Of a stretch of 12,399 nt of DNA, positions 1 through 5,635 are shown one piece after another (the first letter of the stretch is position 1; every line of letters starts with the position of its first letter). The translations under genes and the position numbers were made by a program. Location of the stretch: NCBI GenBank assembly GCA_009785045.1, contig WQXC01000042.1:1-12399 (forward strand), given 5' to 3'. The stretch is from Treponema sp. GTDB taxonomy: Bacteria > Spirochaetota > Spirochaetia > Treponematales > Breznakiellaceae. The notes under the pieces are model-generated. The model searched no databases and was not told the origin of the DNA. It was given only the letters and a program-made list of their open reading frames with translations.

Positions 1-565
1 AGAACTTGCTTTTTTTGACGCTCATGTAGAAAAAGGCTTAATCGAAAACCTGCGGCAGGTTGCAGATGCAAAGTTTACACATATCACATATACCGACGCT
101 GTAAAAGAACTGGAAAAAGCAGCATCTTTAAACAATACTCTTTTTGAATTTGATCCGCGCTGGGGCTGTGACCTGCAAAGCGAACATGAAAAGTTTTTAA
201 CAGAAAAATTAATATGCGGTCCTGTAATTGTAACCGATTACCCAAAAGAAATAAAAGCGTTTTATATGAAACTAAACGACGACGAAAAAACAGTACGCGC
301 AATGGATGTGCTTGTTCCGCGGCTGGGAGAAATAATCGGCGGCTCTCAGCGCGAGGATAATCTGGAAAAACTTGTCAAGCGCATGAGCGAGATGGGTCTT
401 AAACCGGAAGACTATTACTGGTATCTGGATCTTCGCCGTTACGGAACAGTGCCTCATGCAGGATTTGGTCTTGGATTTGAACGTCTTATTCAATATATTT
501 CCGGTATGGCAAATATCCGTGATGTAATTCCTTTCCCGCGTGCAGTAGGTCAGGCAGAGTTTTAA
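1..565 (+). CDS. asnS: Asparaginyl-tRNA synthetase, C-terminal part (5' end outside window)
   Basis: This is the C-terminal 187 residues of a class II aminoacyl-tRNA synthetase that charges tRNA(Asn) with asparagine in the cytoplasm. The frame begins at base 2 and stops with TAA at 563-565. The stretch FYMKLNDDEKTVRAMDVLVP, the following GEIIGGSQRE, and the class II motif 3 region (RYGTVPHAGFGLGFERL, whose arginine contacts ATP) are typical of AsnRS. The final DVIPFPR...AEF matches the usual C-terminus of the family. AsnRS and AspRS share this fold, but the GGSQRE and DVIPFPR blocks favour AsnRS. The start codon and anticodon-binding domain lie upstream of the window. The gene precedes the carboxypeptidase gene by only 14 bp, so the two may be co-transcribed. 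No truncation is visible in the part present. Confidence 0.95.
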   Translation, partial: ELAFFDAHVEKGLIENLRQVADAKFTHITYTDAVKELEKAASLNNTLFEFDPRWGCDLQSEHEKFLTEKLICGPVIVTDYPKEIKAFYMKLNDDEKTVRAMDVLVPRLGEIIGGSQREDNLEKLVKRMSEMGLKPEDYYWYLDLRRYGTVPHAGFGLGFERLIQYISGMANIRDVIPFPRAVGQAEF

Positions 566-579
566 GGATAAAAATTATC

Positions 580-1800
580 ATGCGCCTTTTTATAGCTTTA
601 CTGTTTATTTTTGGATTCCAGTTTTCTGTTTCGGCGCAGATTTTTCATACTCCGGCGGCTCTCGTTCCATATCTGGAAACTGCTCCGGAAATTATTTCTC
701 AGGCTGCTGTTTTAATCGACGCTCATACAGGTGTAATATTATATTCAAAAAATCCAGACGAAAACATACCTCCTGCTTCTTTAACAAAACTTATGACAAT
801 GAACCTTGTTATGAAAGAAATTAAAGAAGGCAGAGCTTCATACGATGAAATAATTCCAATAACTGTAGAAAGCTGGGCGCAAAGCCAGCCGTATAGATCA
901 AGTTTAATGTTTCTGGAGCCGGGACAAACTGTTACGTTACGCGAAATATTACTAGGTCTTGCGGTTGTTTCCGGTAATGATGCCGCCGTTGCCGCAGCTT
1001 TGCGCCTTGCGCCGACAATGGACGATTTTGCCGCCATGATGACTGCAGAAGCGCGGCGTATGGGTCTTAGTGTTACGCGCTTTGCAGAGGCATCCGGTAT
1101 TTCTGCGCAAAACAGGACAACCGCAGCAGAGTTTGCATCTTTTTGCCGGCAGTATCTTGCAAAACATCCGGACAGCCTGAAAGATTTTCATTCTGTTCAG
1201 GAATTTTCCTATCCGCTTGCCGCTAACGAGCAGGAAAGGTACCGGAATAATCCGCGCACCATTCCACAGGAGAACAGAAATACGCTTTTAAAAACATTTC
1301 CCGGCGCTGATGGTTTAAAAACAGGATTCATTAATGAATCCGGATACAATGTCGCGCTTTCTGCACAAAGAGATGAAACACGTTTTATTCTTGTGCTTTT
1401 AGGTGCTCCGAATACTCGCAGGGGTGCGCGGATTCGCGATGAAGACGGAGCGCGTCTTTTAACATGGGCATTTGATAATTTTAAAACTGTGCGTCCGCTA
1501 ATCGGTAGTTTAGAAAATGCGCGCTTGTGGAAAGGTAAATTAAAATTTGCTGAACTGGAACTTGCAGAACCTGCAGATTTTACTTCGCACATTAGCCGCA
1601 CAGGTTCGCTAAAGTACGAGACTATAATCCCAAACCCGCTGATTGCTCCGCTTGCAAAAGGAGAGCCAGTCGGTTATTTAAAAATCTCTGATGCTTACGG
1701 AGAATTAAGCCGTACACCTCTTGTTACCAAAACCGCTTATGAAAAAGGTAATATTTTAAAACGAATATGGCATTCTATAAGACTTTTATTTAAACGCTAG
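580..1800 (+). CDS. dacA: D-alanyl-D-alanine carboxypeptidase, PBP5 family (S11 peptidase)
   Basis: A 406-residue low-molecular-weight penicillin-binding protein predicted to trim the terminal D-Ala from peptidoglycan stem pentapeptides in the periplasm. The N-terminus is a signal peptide with a hydrophobic core at about residues 3-17 and probable cleavage after SVSA (residue 19). All three active-site motifs are present: SLTK (S67 nucleophile, K70), SGN (131-133) and KTG (247-249). About residues 305-385 form the beta-rich PBP5 C-terminal domain. The last residues (IWHSIRLLFKR) could be an amphipathic membrane anchor as in PBP5. The ATG at 580 has an AAGGA 11 bp upstream, overlapping the asnS stop, and begins directly with the signal peptide. 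The stop TAG (1798-1800) overlaps the stop of the convergent fhs. The exact paralogue (DacA, DacC or DacF type) cannot be decided from sequence alone, so the symbol is approximate. Confidence 0.92.
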   Translation: MRLFIALLFIFGFQFSVSAQIFHTPAALVPYLETAPEIISQAAVLIDAHTGVILYSKNPDENIPPASLTKLMTMNLVMKEIKEGRASYDEIIPITVESWAQSQPYRSSLMFLEPGQTVTLREILLGLAVVSGNDAAVAAALRLAPTMDDFAAMMTAEARRMGLSVTRFAEASGISAQNRTTAAEFASFCRQYLAKHPDSLKDFHSVQEFSYPLAANEQERYRNNPRTIPQENRNTLLKTFPGADGLKTGFINESGYNVALSAQRDETRFILVLLGAPNTRRGARIRDEDGARLLTWAFDNFKTVRPLIGSLENARLWKGKLKFAELELAEPADFTSHISRTGSLKYETIIPNPLIAPLAKGEPVGYLKISDAYGELSRTPLVTKTAYEKGNILKRIWHSIRLLFKR

Positions 1801-3514
1801 AATAATCCGGATATCTTTCCTGTGCTGTCAACATCAATTTTTTCAGCAGATGGAACCGGAGGAAGCCCAGGCATAGTCATAATTTCTCCGGTAAAGACTA
1901 CAATAAAGCCGGCGCCTGCAGAAATTTTTACATCTCTTACTTCAAGCCGCCATCCTCTTGGCGCTCCCAGCAAAGTTGCATCATCAGAAAAACTGTATTG
2001 GGTTTTTGCCATGCAGATTGGAACTTTATCCAGTCCCATTTTTTCTATTTGATTAATCTTTTTTTGCGCATTATGCAAAATTACAACACTATCGGCACGA
2101 TATATTTTTTTTGCTATAGTTTCAATTTTTTCATTAATAGAGGAATTAATATCATAAGAATATTCAAAATCATTGGGTTGTTCGCAAAGACGCACTACTT
2201 CCTGCGCAAGCTGGACTCCGCCTTCGCTGCCCTTTGCCCAAACTTCCGAGATTGCGGCATTGACACCTAATTCTTTGCATTTTTTTTCTACAAGATCAAG
2301 TTCTGCTTTTGTATCTTTTGGAAAAGCGTTAATTGCAACCACAGCAGGAAGTTTGTAAACTTTTGTGATGTTTTCAACATGCTGTAAAAGATTCGGCATA
2401 CCGGCTTCAAGCGCGGATAAATTTTCTTTTTCTAAATCGCCTTTTTTTACTCCTCCGTGTGATTTAAGCGCGCGGATGGTGGCTACAATAATTACAGCAG
2501 ATGGTTTAATCCCTGCAATCCGGCATTTAATATCCAGGAATTTTTCCGCGCCAAGATCTGCGCCAAAGCCTGCTTCTGTAACAACGTAATCGGCGCATTT
2601 TAACGCGTACCTGGTAGCTATAATGGAATTACATCCATGAGCGATATTAGCAAAAGGACCGCCGTGAATAAATGCAGGATTTCCTTCCAGAGTTTGTACT
2701 AAATTTGGTTTAAGCGCATCTTTAAGCAGAGCAGCCATTGCGCCATGCGCGTTAAGCTGAGCTGCAGTAACCGGCTGTTCGCTGTTATCTGTTTGTTTTC
2801 CGTATGATAACCAACGATTATCCGCCCAAGCCTGTTTTTTAAATCTTCGATATTGGATGAAAGACAAAGGATAGCCATTATTTCTGACGCTGTTGTAATG
2901 TCAAATCCGTCTTCACGCGGAAACCCGTTTATTTTACCGCCAAGACCATCTGTAATAAAACGAAGCTGACGATCATTCATGTCTATGCAGCGGCGCCAGA
3001 CTATTTTTCGAGGATCAATATTTAACTCATTGCCCTGATAAATATGATTGTCTATCATTGCTGCCAAAAGATTATTTGCAGCTCCTATAGCGTGAAAATC
3101 ACCTGTAAAGTGCAAATTGATATCTTCCATCGGGATGACTTGCGCCCATCCGCCGCCTGCAGCTCCGCCTTTGACACCGAATATCGGTCCAATAGAAGGT
3201 TCTCTAAGCGCTACCATGGCTTTTTTTCCAATGTGACACAGACTGTCTGCCACACCGACTGTCGTTGTTGTTTTTCCTTCTCCGGCAGGAGTTGGGTTTA
3301 TGGCAGTTACTAAAATTAACTTTCCATCCTGCTTACCCTGGTTTTTCTGAAGAAAACTATAATCTACTTTTGCTTTATAATTTCCGTAATATTCGATAAA
3401 ATCTTCGGAGATATTGGCTTTTTTTGCTATTTCTTTTACATGAAACGCATGATCAGGATACACTGATTGGGCAATTTCTTTATCTGAGCCAGGAAATTTC
3501 TTGATATTTGACAT
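1797..3514 (-). pseudogene. fhs: Formate-tetrahydrofolate ligase, split by a frameshift
   Basis: Formyltetrahydrofolate synthetase makes 10-formyl-THF from formate, THF and ATP, for one-carbon metabolism or the methyl branch of acetogenesis. Counting from the ATG at 3514, the first frame carries the ATP-binding TPAGEGKTT (75-83), signature GVKGGAAGGGWAQV (113-126) and NDRQLRF, and stays family-like to about residue 241 (GYHTENK). It then reads nonsense and stops at 2699. The homologous sequence resumes at base 2777 in another frame (QPVTAAQLNAHGAMA), carries the second signature VATIRALKSHGG and ends normally with GKISGLF at 1797. Joined, the product would be about 567 residues, close to family length. 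The break coincides with a 7-bp tandem repeat; removing 14 bp restores the frame. No other stop or lesion is seen, so the change is recent, reversible or a sequence error. A TTG at 3532 is an alternative start; neither start has a clear Shine-Dalgarno. Confidence 0.9.
2773..2793 (-). repeat. Three imperfect 7-bp tandem repeats at the fhs frame break
   Basis: On the fhs coding strand the units read AACAGAT, AACAGCG and AACAGCC, an identical AACAG core every 7 bp. If only one unit were present the coding sequence would read E-N-K-Q-P-V-T-A-A-Q-L in one frame, matching the usual family segment just before the conserved GAMA block. Two extra units add 14 bp, which produces the observed change of frame. 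The units differ at their last two bases, so this is either an old expansion that has drifted or a chance resemblance. Confidence 0.65.
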
Positions 3515-3520
3515 TTTTTT

Positions 3521-3549
3521 ATACTGTAACAATAATAAATTATTGTCAA
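3521..3549 (-). promoter_or_regulatory. Predicted sigma-70-type promoter of fhs
   Basis: On the minus strand a perfect TTGACA (3549-3544) is followed after 17 bp by CAGTAT (3526-3521). The -10 match is poor; TACAGT at 15 bp spacing or TATAAA at 20 bp are alternatives. With the 17-bp pairing, transcription would begin at about the A of the ATG at 3514, giving a leaderless or nearly leaderless mRNA. This agrees with the lack of a Shine-Dalgarno before that ATG. The -10 assignment is uncertain. Confidence 0.4.
3529..3546. promoter_or_regulatory. Perfect 18-bp palindrome, probable operator of fhs
   Basis: ACAATAAT (3529-3536) and ATTATTGT (3539-3546) are exact 8-bp inverted arms around a 2-bp AA spacer. 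The site lies between the predicted -35 and -10 boxes of fhs and overlaps the last three bases of the -35, the classical place for a dimeric repressor. The arms are very AT-rich, so a hairpin role is unlikely. I do not recognise the cognate regulator. Confidence 0.5.
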
Positions 3550-3578
3550 GCCGACAGGGGTTGCGGATTGCCTGTTAC

Positions 3579-3607
3579 TTTTTACATAGTTGCGTTTTTT
3601 GTAAAAA
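3579..3607. promoter_or_regulatory. Inverted repeat across the plsC promoter
   Basis: TTTTTACA (3579-3586) and TGTAAAAA (3600-3607) are exact 8-bp inverted arms separated by 13 bp. Their centres are 21 bp apart, two helical turns, which suits a dimer bound on one face. The interval contains the predicted -35 box of plsC. The sequence differs from the other dyad in this intergenic region, so the two would answer to different proteins. It could also be a chance pairing of A/T runs. Confidence 0.35.
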
Positions 3608-3618
3608 TTGTGGATAAT
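3590..3618 (+). promoter_or_regulatory. Predicted sigma-70-type promoter of plsC
   Basis: TTGCGT (3590-3595) and GATAAT (3613-3618) are separated by 17 bp. Transcription would start near 3625, only about two bases before the ATG at 3627. No Shine-Dalgarno precedes that ATG, so either the mRNA is leaderless or the true start or promoter lies elsewhere. Confidence 0.45.
3609..3617 (-). promoter_or_regulatory. Consensus DnaA box on the plsC -10 region
   Basis: The plus strand reads TGTGGATAA, which is TTATCCACA on the minus strand, an exact match to the classical DnaA box. It overlaps five of the six bases of the predicted plsC -10 box and ends 9 bp before the plsC start codon. It is single, so it would be a regulatory site and not an origin. 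A chance occurrence of one 9-mer in 12 kb is possible, but the position on a promoter is notable. Confidence 0.4.
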
Positions 3619-3626
3619 AGACAATT

Positions 3627-4346
3627 ATGATAAGGACTATATTGGTTTTTTGCTACTTGATTATAGGTATGCTAATTCTGTTCCCTTTTGCGCTTTTATC
3701 ATTAATTATTTCGTTACCAGGACTGCGGAAACCTATGTCGTACTTTACCTATCGTCTTGCACAGGGTTGGGCGAAAGCGGTAATATCAGCCACTGGATGT
3801 AAAGTAAAAGTTGCCGGCAGGGATAAAATTCCCAAAAAAGGCGGAGTATGTTTTGTCAGTAACCATTGCGGGTTTTTTGATATAGCATTGTTACTTGCCT
3901 ATTGCGGACGTCCTTTTGGTTTTATTGCAAAAAGAGAGCTTATTTATATACCATTTGTAAATGCCTGGATTTTTATGCTTGGCGGTTTGTTTATTGACAG
4001 AAAAAATGTTAGAAAAGCAATTCGCACAATAAACAAAGGGGTAGAACGGATAAAAAGAGGCGGCGGCATGATTATTTTCCCGGAAGGAACCCGTTCCAAG
4101 GGCAGGGGACTTTTGCCGTTCCATCAAGGTTCTCTTAAGCTTGCAACTCAGGCAAATTCTACGATAGTACCTGTTGCGATAGAAGGCAGCTACGATGTTT
4201 ACGAGAAAAACTACCGGATAGTTACCGCTCCAGCCAGGATAACATTCCTGGAATCGATAGACACATCCAGCATCGGTTTAGAGGACAGAAAACACGTCCT
4301 TTGTGACAGGGTTTATTCAGCGATTAAAGAAGAACTGGGAATTTAA
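3627..4346 (+). CDS. plsC: 1-acyl-sn-glycerol-3-phosphate acyltransferase (PlsC family)
   Basis: A 239-residue membrane acyltransferase that would acylate lysophosphatidic acid at the sn-2 position to give phosphatidic acid, on the inner face of the cytoplasmic membrane. All four family blocks are visible: motif I N79-H80-CGFF-D85 (catalytic His/Asp), motif II around GLFIDR (120-125), motif III FPEGTRS (151-157, phosphate binding) and motif IV VPVAI (182-186). A hydrophobic segment at residues 5-31 is an N-terminal membrane anchor. Length and order are normal for the family. The ATG at 3627 has no Shine-Dalgarno; Met15 (3669) is a possible but worse start because it would cut into the anchor. 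The gene is divergent from fhs. Substrate preference within the LPLAT superfamily cannot be read from sequence. Confidence 0.93.
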   Translation: MIRTILVFCYLIIGMLILFPFALLSLIISLPGLRKPMSYFTYRLAQGWAKAVISATGCKVKVAGRDKIPKKGGVCFVSNHCGFFDIALLLAYCGRPFGFIAKRELIYIPFVNAWIFMLGGLFIDRKNVRKAIRTINKGVERIKRGGGMIIFPEGTRSKGRGLLPFHQGSLKLATQANSTIVPVAIEGSYDVYEKNYRIVTAPARITFLESIDTSSIGLEDRKHVLCDRVYSAIKEELGI

Positions 4347-4373
4347 CCTGATTATTTCGTGTATACTGGAAGC

Positions 4374-4400
4374 GTAATATAAACTATACTTATAGATTAC
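4374..4400 (+). repeat. Weak AT-rich interrupted hairpin downstream of plsC
   Basis: GTAAT (4374-4378) pairs with ATTAC (4396-4400), and CTATA (4384-4388) pairs with TATAG (4391-4395), leaving a 5-base bulge and a 2-base loop. It lies 28 bp after the plsC stop. It has almost no G-C pairs and no following T run, so I do not call it a terminator. It might be a processing structure or nothing. Confidence 0.2.
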
Positions 4401-4422
4401 ACTTACTTGTTCGGTACAGGTT

Positions 4423-4437
4423 TGGCACGCCTGTTTC
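4423..4437 (+). promoter_or_regulatory. Near-consensus sigma-54 (-24/-12) promoter element
   Basis: TGGCAC (4423-4428; TTGGCACG with flanks) is an exact -24 box. It is followed after the canonical 5 bp by TTTC (4434-4437), where TTGC is expected. Spacing is right, but the usually invariant G of the -12 GC is a T. If active, the start point would be near 4449, giving a leader of about 100 nt before the HD-GYP gene. It is flanked by a repeated TTCGGTA (4410-4416 and 4435-4441) and lies between short inverted arms ACAGG/CCTGT (4416-4420 and 4430-4434). The missing G keeps confidence low. Confidence 0.3.
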
Positions 4438-4438
4438 G

Positions 4439-4466
4439 GTAAAATTATGAAATTTGGTAACAAAAA
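4439..4466 (+). repeat. Direct repeat, copy 1, upstream of the signalling operon
   Basis: This 28-bp copy matches 4510-4537 at 25 of 28 positions (mismatches at 4442, 4447 and 4461). The exact shared core is TGAAATTTGGTAA. The sequence between the copies is not repeated, so this is not simply a 71-bp tandem duplication. It may be a paired binding site for the regulator of the operon. Confidence 0.6.
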
Positions 4467-4509
4467 ATAAGTTATCCCATTTTAATGCGGATTTGGTGCA
4501 CTTTGAATT

Positions 4510-4537
4510 GTATAATTTTGAAATTTGGTAAAAAAAA
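4510..4537 (+). repeat. Direct repeat, copy 2, abutting the HD-GYP ribosome binding site
   Basis: Second copy of the 28-bp repeat at 4439-4466, offset by 71 bp (close to seven helical turns). It contains a perfect -10 hexamer TATAAT (4511-4516) and runs directly into the GGGAG ribosome binding site. A protein bound here would cover both the putative -10 region and the translation start region. No matching -35 box is found at 16-18 bp, so the TATAAT may need an activator or may not be used. Confidence 0.6.
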
Positions 4538-4542
4538 GGGAG
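4538..4542 (+). promoter_or_regulatory. Ribosome binding site of the HD-GYP gene
   Basis: GGGAG lies 6 bp before the ATG at 4549. It decides the start: the open frame reaches back to a TTG at 4525, but that codon would place the Shine-Dalgarno inside the coding region. The ATG also gives MKTIFVVDD, the same N-terminus as the paralogous REC protein at 9081. Confidence 0.7.
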
Positions 4543-4548
4543 ATCGAA

Positions 4549-5601
4549 ATGAAAACAATTTTCGTTGTGGACGACACTAAAATCAATCTTTTAGATGCGG
4601 AAGAGGCATTATCAGAGAATTACAATGTGTTCACCTTGTTGTCCGCTTCGATTATGTTTGATGTTTTAGAAAATGTTCAGCCGGATTTAATTTTATTGGA
4701 CATATTGATGCCTAATATGGACGGTTTTGAAGTATTGGAAAAATTGAAATCAAATAAGAAATACATGGATATACCGGTTGTATTTCTGACAAGCCAGAAT
4801 GATGCCATTACTGAGGCTCGCGGTTTTAAAATGGGCGCTGTTGATTTTATAACCAAACCGTTTTCCAAGCCGGTTCTTCTTAACCGTTTAGAAGCTCATT
4901 TGTATATGGAAAGTAAAATCCGTGAACGAACGGAAAAGCACCTAAGATTACAAAACAGCTTAATATCCGTTCTTGCCAACATGGTTGAGGGGCGCGATAC
5001 ACTAACAGGCAATCATATAGAACGCACGACAAACTACATGTATATATTAGTGAATGCAATGATTGAACGCGGAGTATATGCTGATGAAATACAGAGCTGG
5101 GGTATAGATTCTGTAGTTTCATCAGCACGTTTGCATGATATAGGAAAAATCGTTGTTACTGATTTGATTCTTAATAAACCCGGACGATTAACCACAGAAG
5201 AATATGAAATAATGAAAAAACACACCATAGAAGGTGAAAAACTCATTGACATTATAATAACACAATCAGGTGAAGGAGATTTTCTGCGCAACGCAGGATT
5301 ATTCGCTGGTAATCACCATGAGCGTTGGGATGGCACAGGTTATCCCTATAGATTAAAAGGTGAAGAAATATCACTGCAAGGCAGGATTATGGCGGTAGTC
5401 GATGTATATGATGCTCTTGTCTCGGATCGCCCTTACAAAAAAGCGTTTACACATGAAAAAGCCGTTGAAATCATAACCGAAGGAAGCGGAACGCAATTTG
5501 ACCCGCAAATTGTTAGTGTGTTTCTTGAAATCAACGGCTTCTTTGCTGAGTTGCTGGAAGAAATGAAGAAATCAGTAACGGTTAAAGAGCCGCAAGCATA
5601 G
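4549..5601 (+). CDS. Response regulator with HD-GYP output (probable c-di-GMP phosphodiesterase)
   Basis: A 350-residue cytoplasmic response regulator. Residues 1-120 are a receiver domain with acidic pair D8/D9, phosphoacceptor D51 (LLDILMP), T81 and K103. A helical linker (about 120-150) leads to an HD-GYP domain (about 150-335). That domain has early H156, the HD pair in HDIGK (196-200), HH (256-257) followed by ERWDG, GTGYP (262-266) and DVYDAL (285-290). All motif blocks expected for metal binding and c-di-GMP hydrolysis are intact, so an active phosphodiesterase is likely. This architecture is that of RpfG-type regulators. It is the first gene of the signalling operon, 34 bp before a hybrid kinase able to feed phosphate to it. 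The substrate (c-di-GMP rather than another cyclic dinucleotide) is inferred from the family. Confidence 0.93.
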   Translation: MKTIFVVDDTKINLLDAEEALSENYNVFTLLSASIMFDVLENVQPDLILLDILMPNMDGFEVLEKLKSNKKYMDIPVVFLTSQNDAITEARGFKMGAVDFITKPFSKPVLLNRLEAHLYMESKIRERTEKHLRLQNSLISVLANMVEGRDTLTGNHIERTTNYMYILVNAMIERGVYADEIQSWGIDSVVSSARLHDIGKIVVTDLILNKPGRLTTEEYEIMKKHTIEGEKLIDIIITQSGEGDFLRNAGLFAGNHHERWDGTGYPYRLKGEEISLQGRIMAVVDVYDALVSDRPYKKAFTHEKAVEIITEGSGTQFDPQIVSVFLEINGFFAELLEEMKKSVTVKEPQA

Positions 5602-5621
5602 TTGAAAATTTACTATAAAAC

Positions 5622-5626
5622 GGAGG
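5622..5626 (+). promoter_or_regulatory. Ribosome binding site of the hybrid kinase
   Basis: A strong GGAGG stands 9 bp before the ATG at 5636 in the 34-bp gap after the HD-GYP gene. It supports this start and independent, efficient translation. Confidence 0.7.
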
Positions 5627-5635
5627 CTGCGAAGA

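Noticed and set aside
2770..2867. Programmed -1 ribosomal frameshifting in fhs
   Set aside because: A -1 slip would connect the frames, but no X-XXY-YYZ slippery heptamer is in the right phase. The product would also keep about eight residues absent from the family; repeat expansion explains both facts better.
3515..3626. Folate (THF) or ZTP riboswitch upstream of fhs
   Set aside because: The space is too short if transcription starts near 3514, and I see no conserved cores of either class on the minus strand.
4347..4410. Rho-independent terminator after plsC
   Set aside because: The only inverted repeat is AT-only in its core with no following T run.
4380..4470. c-di-GMP riboswitch in front of the HD-GYP operon
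   Set aside because: The ACAGG/CCTGT arms form only a 5-bp stem with a 9-nt loop, and the conserved GEMM core bases are not found.
4472..4480. Second DnaA-like box (TTATCCCAT)
   Set aside because: Only 6 of 9 bases match the consensus; not supportable.
4525..4548. In-frame TTG start 8 codons before the HD-GYP ATG
   Set aside because: It would bury the GGGAG ribosome binding site inside the gene and lacks its own. The ATG at 4549 matches the paralogous N-terminus.
4347..4548. A short unannotated gene in the plsC to HD-GYP gap
   Set aside because: No frame with a plausible start and ribosome binding site spans a useful length. The content is repeats and promoter-like elements.
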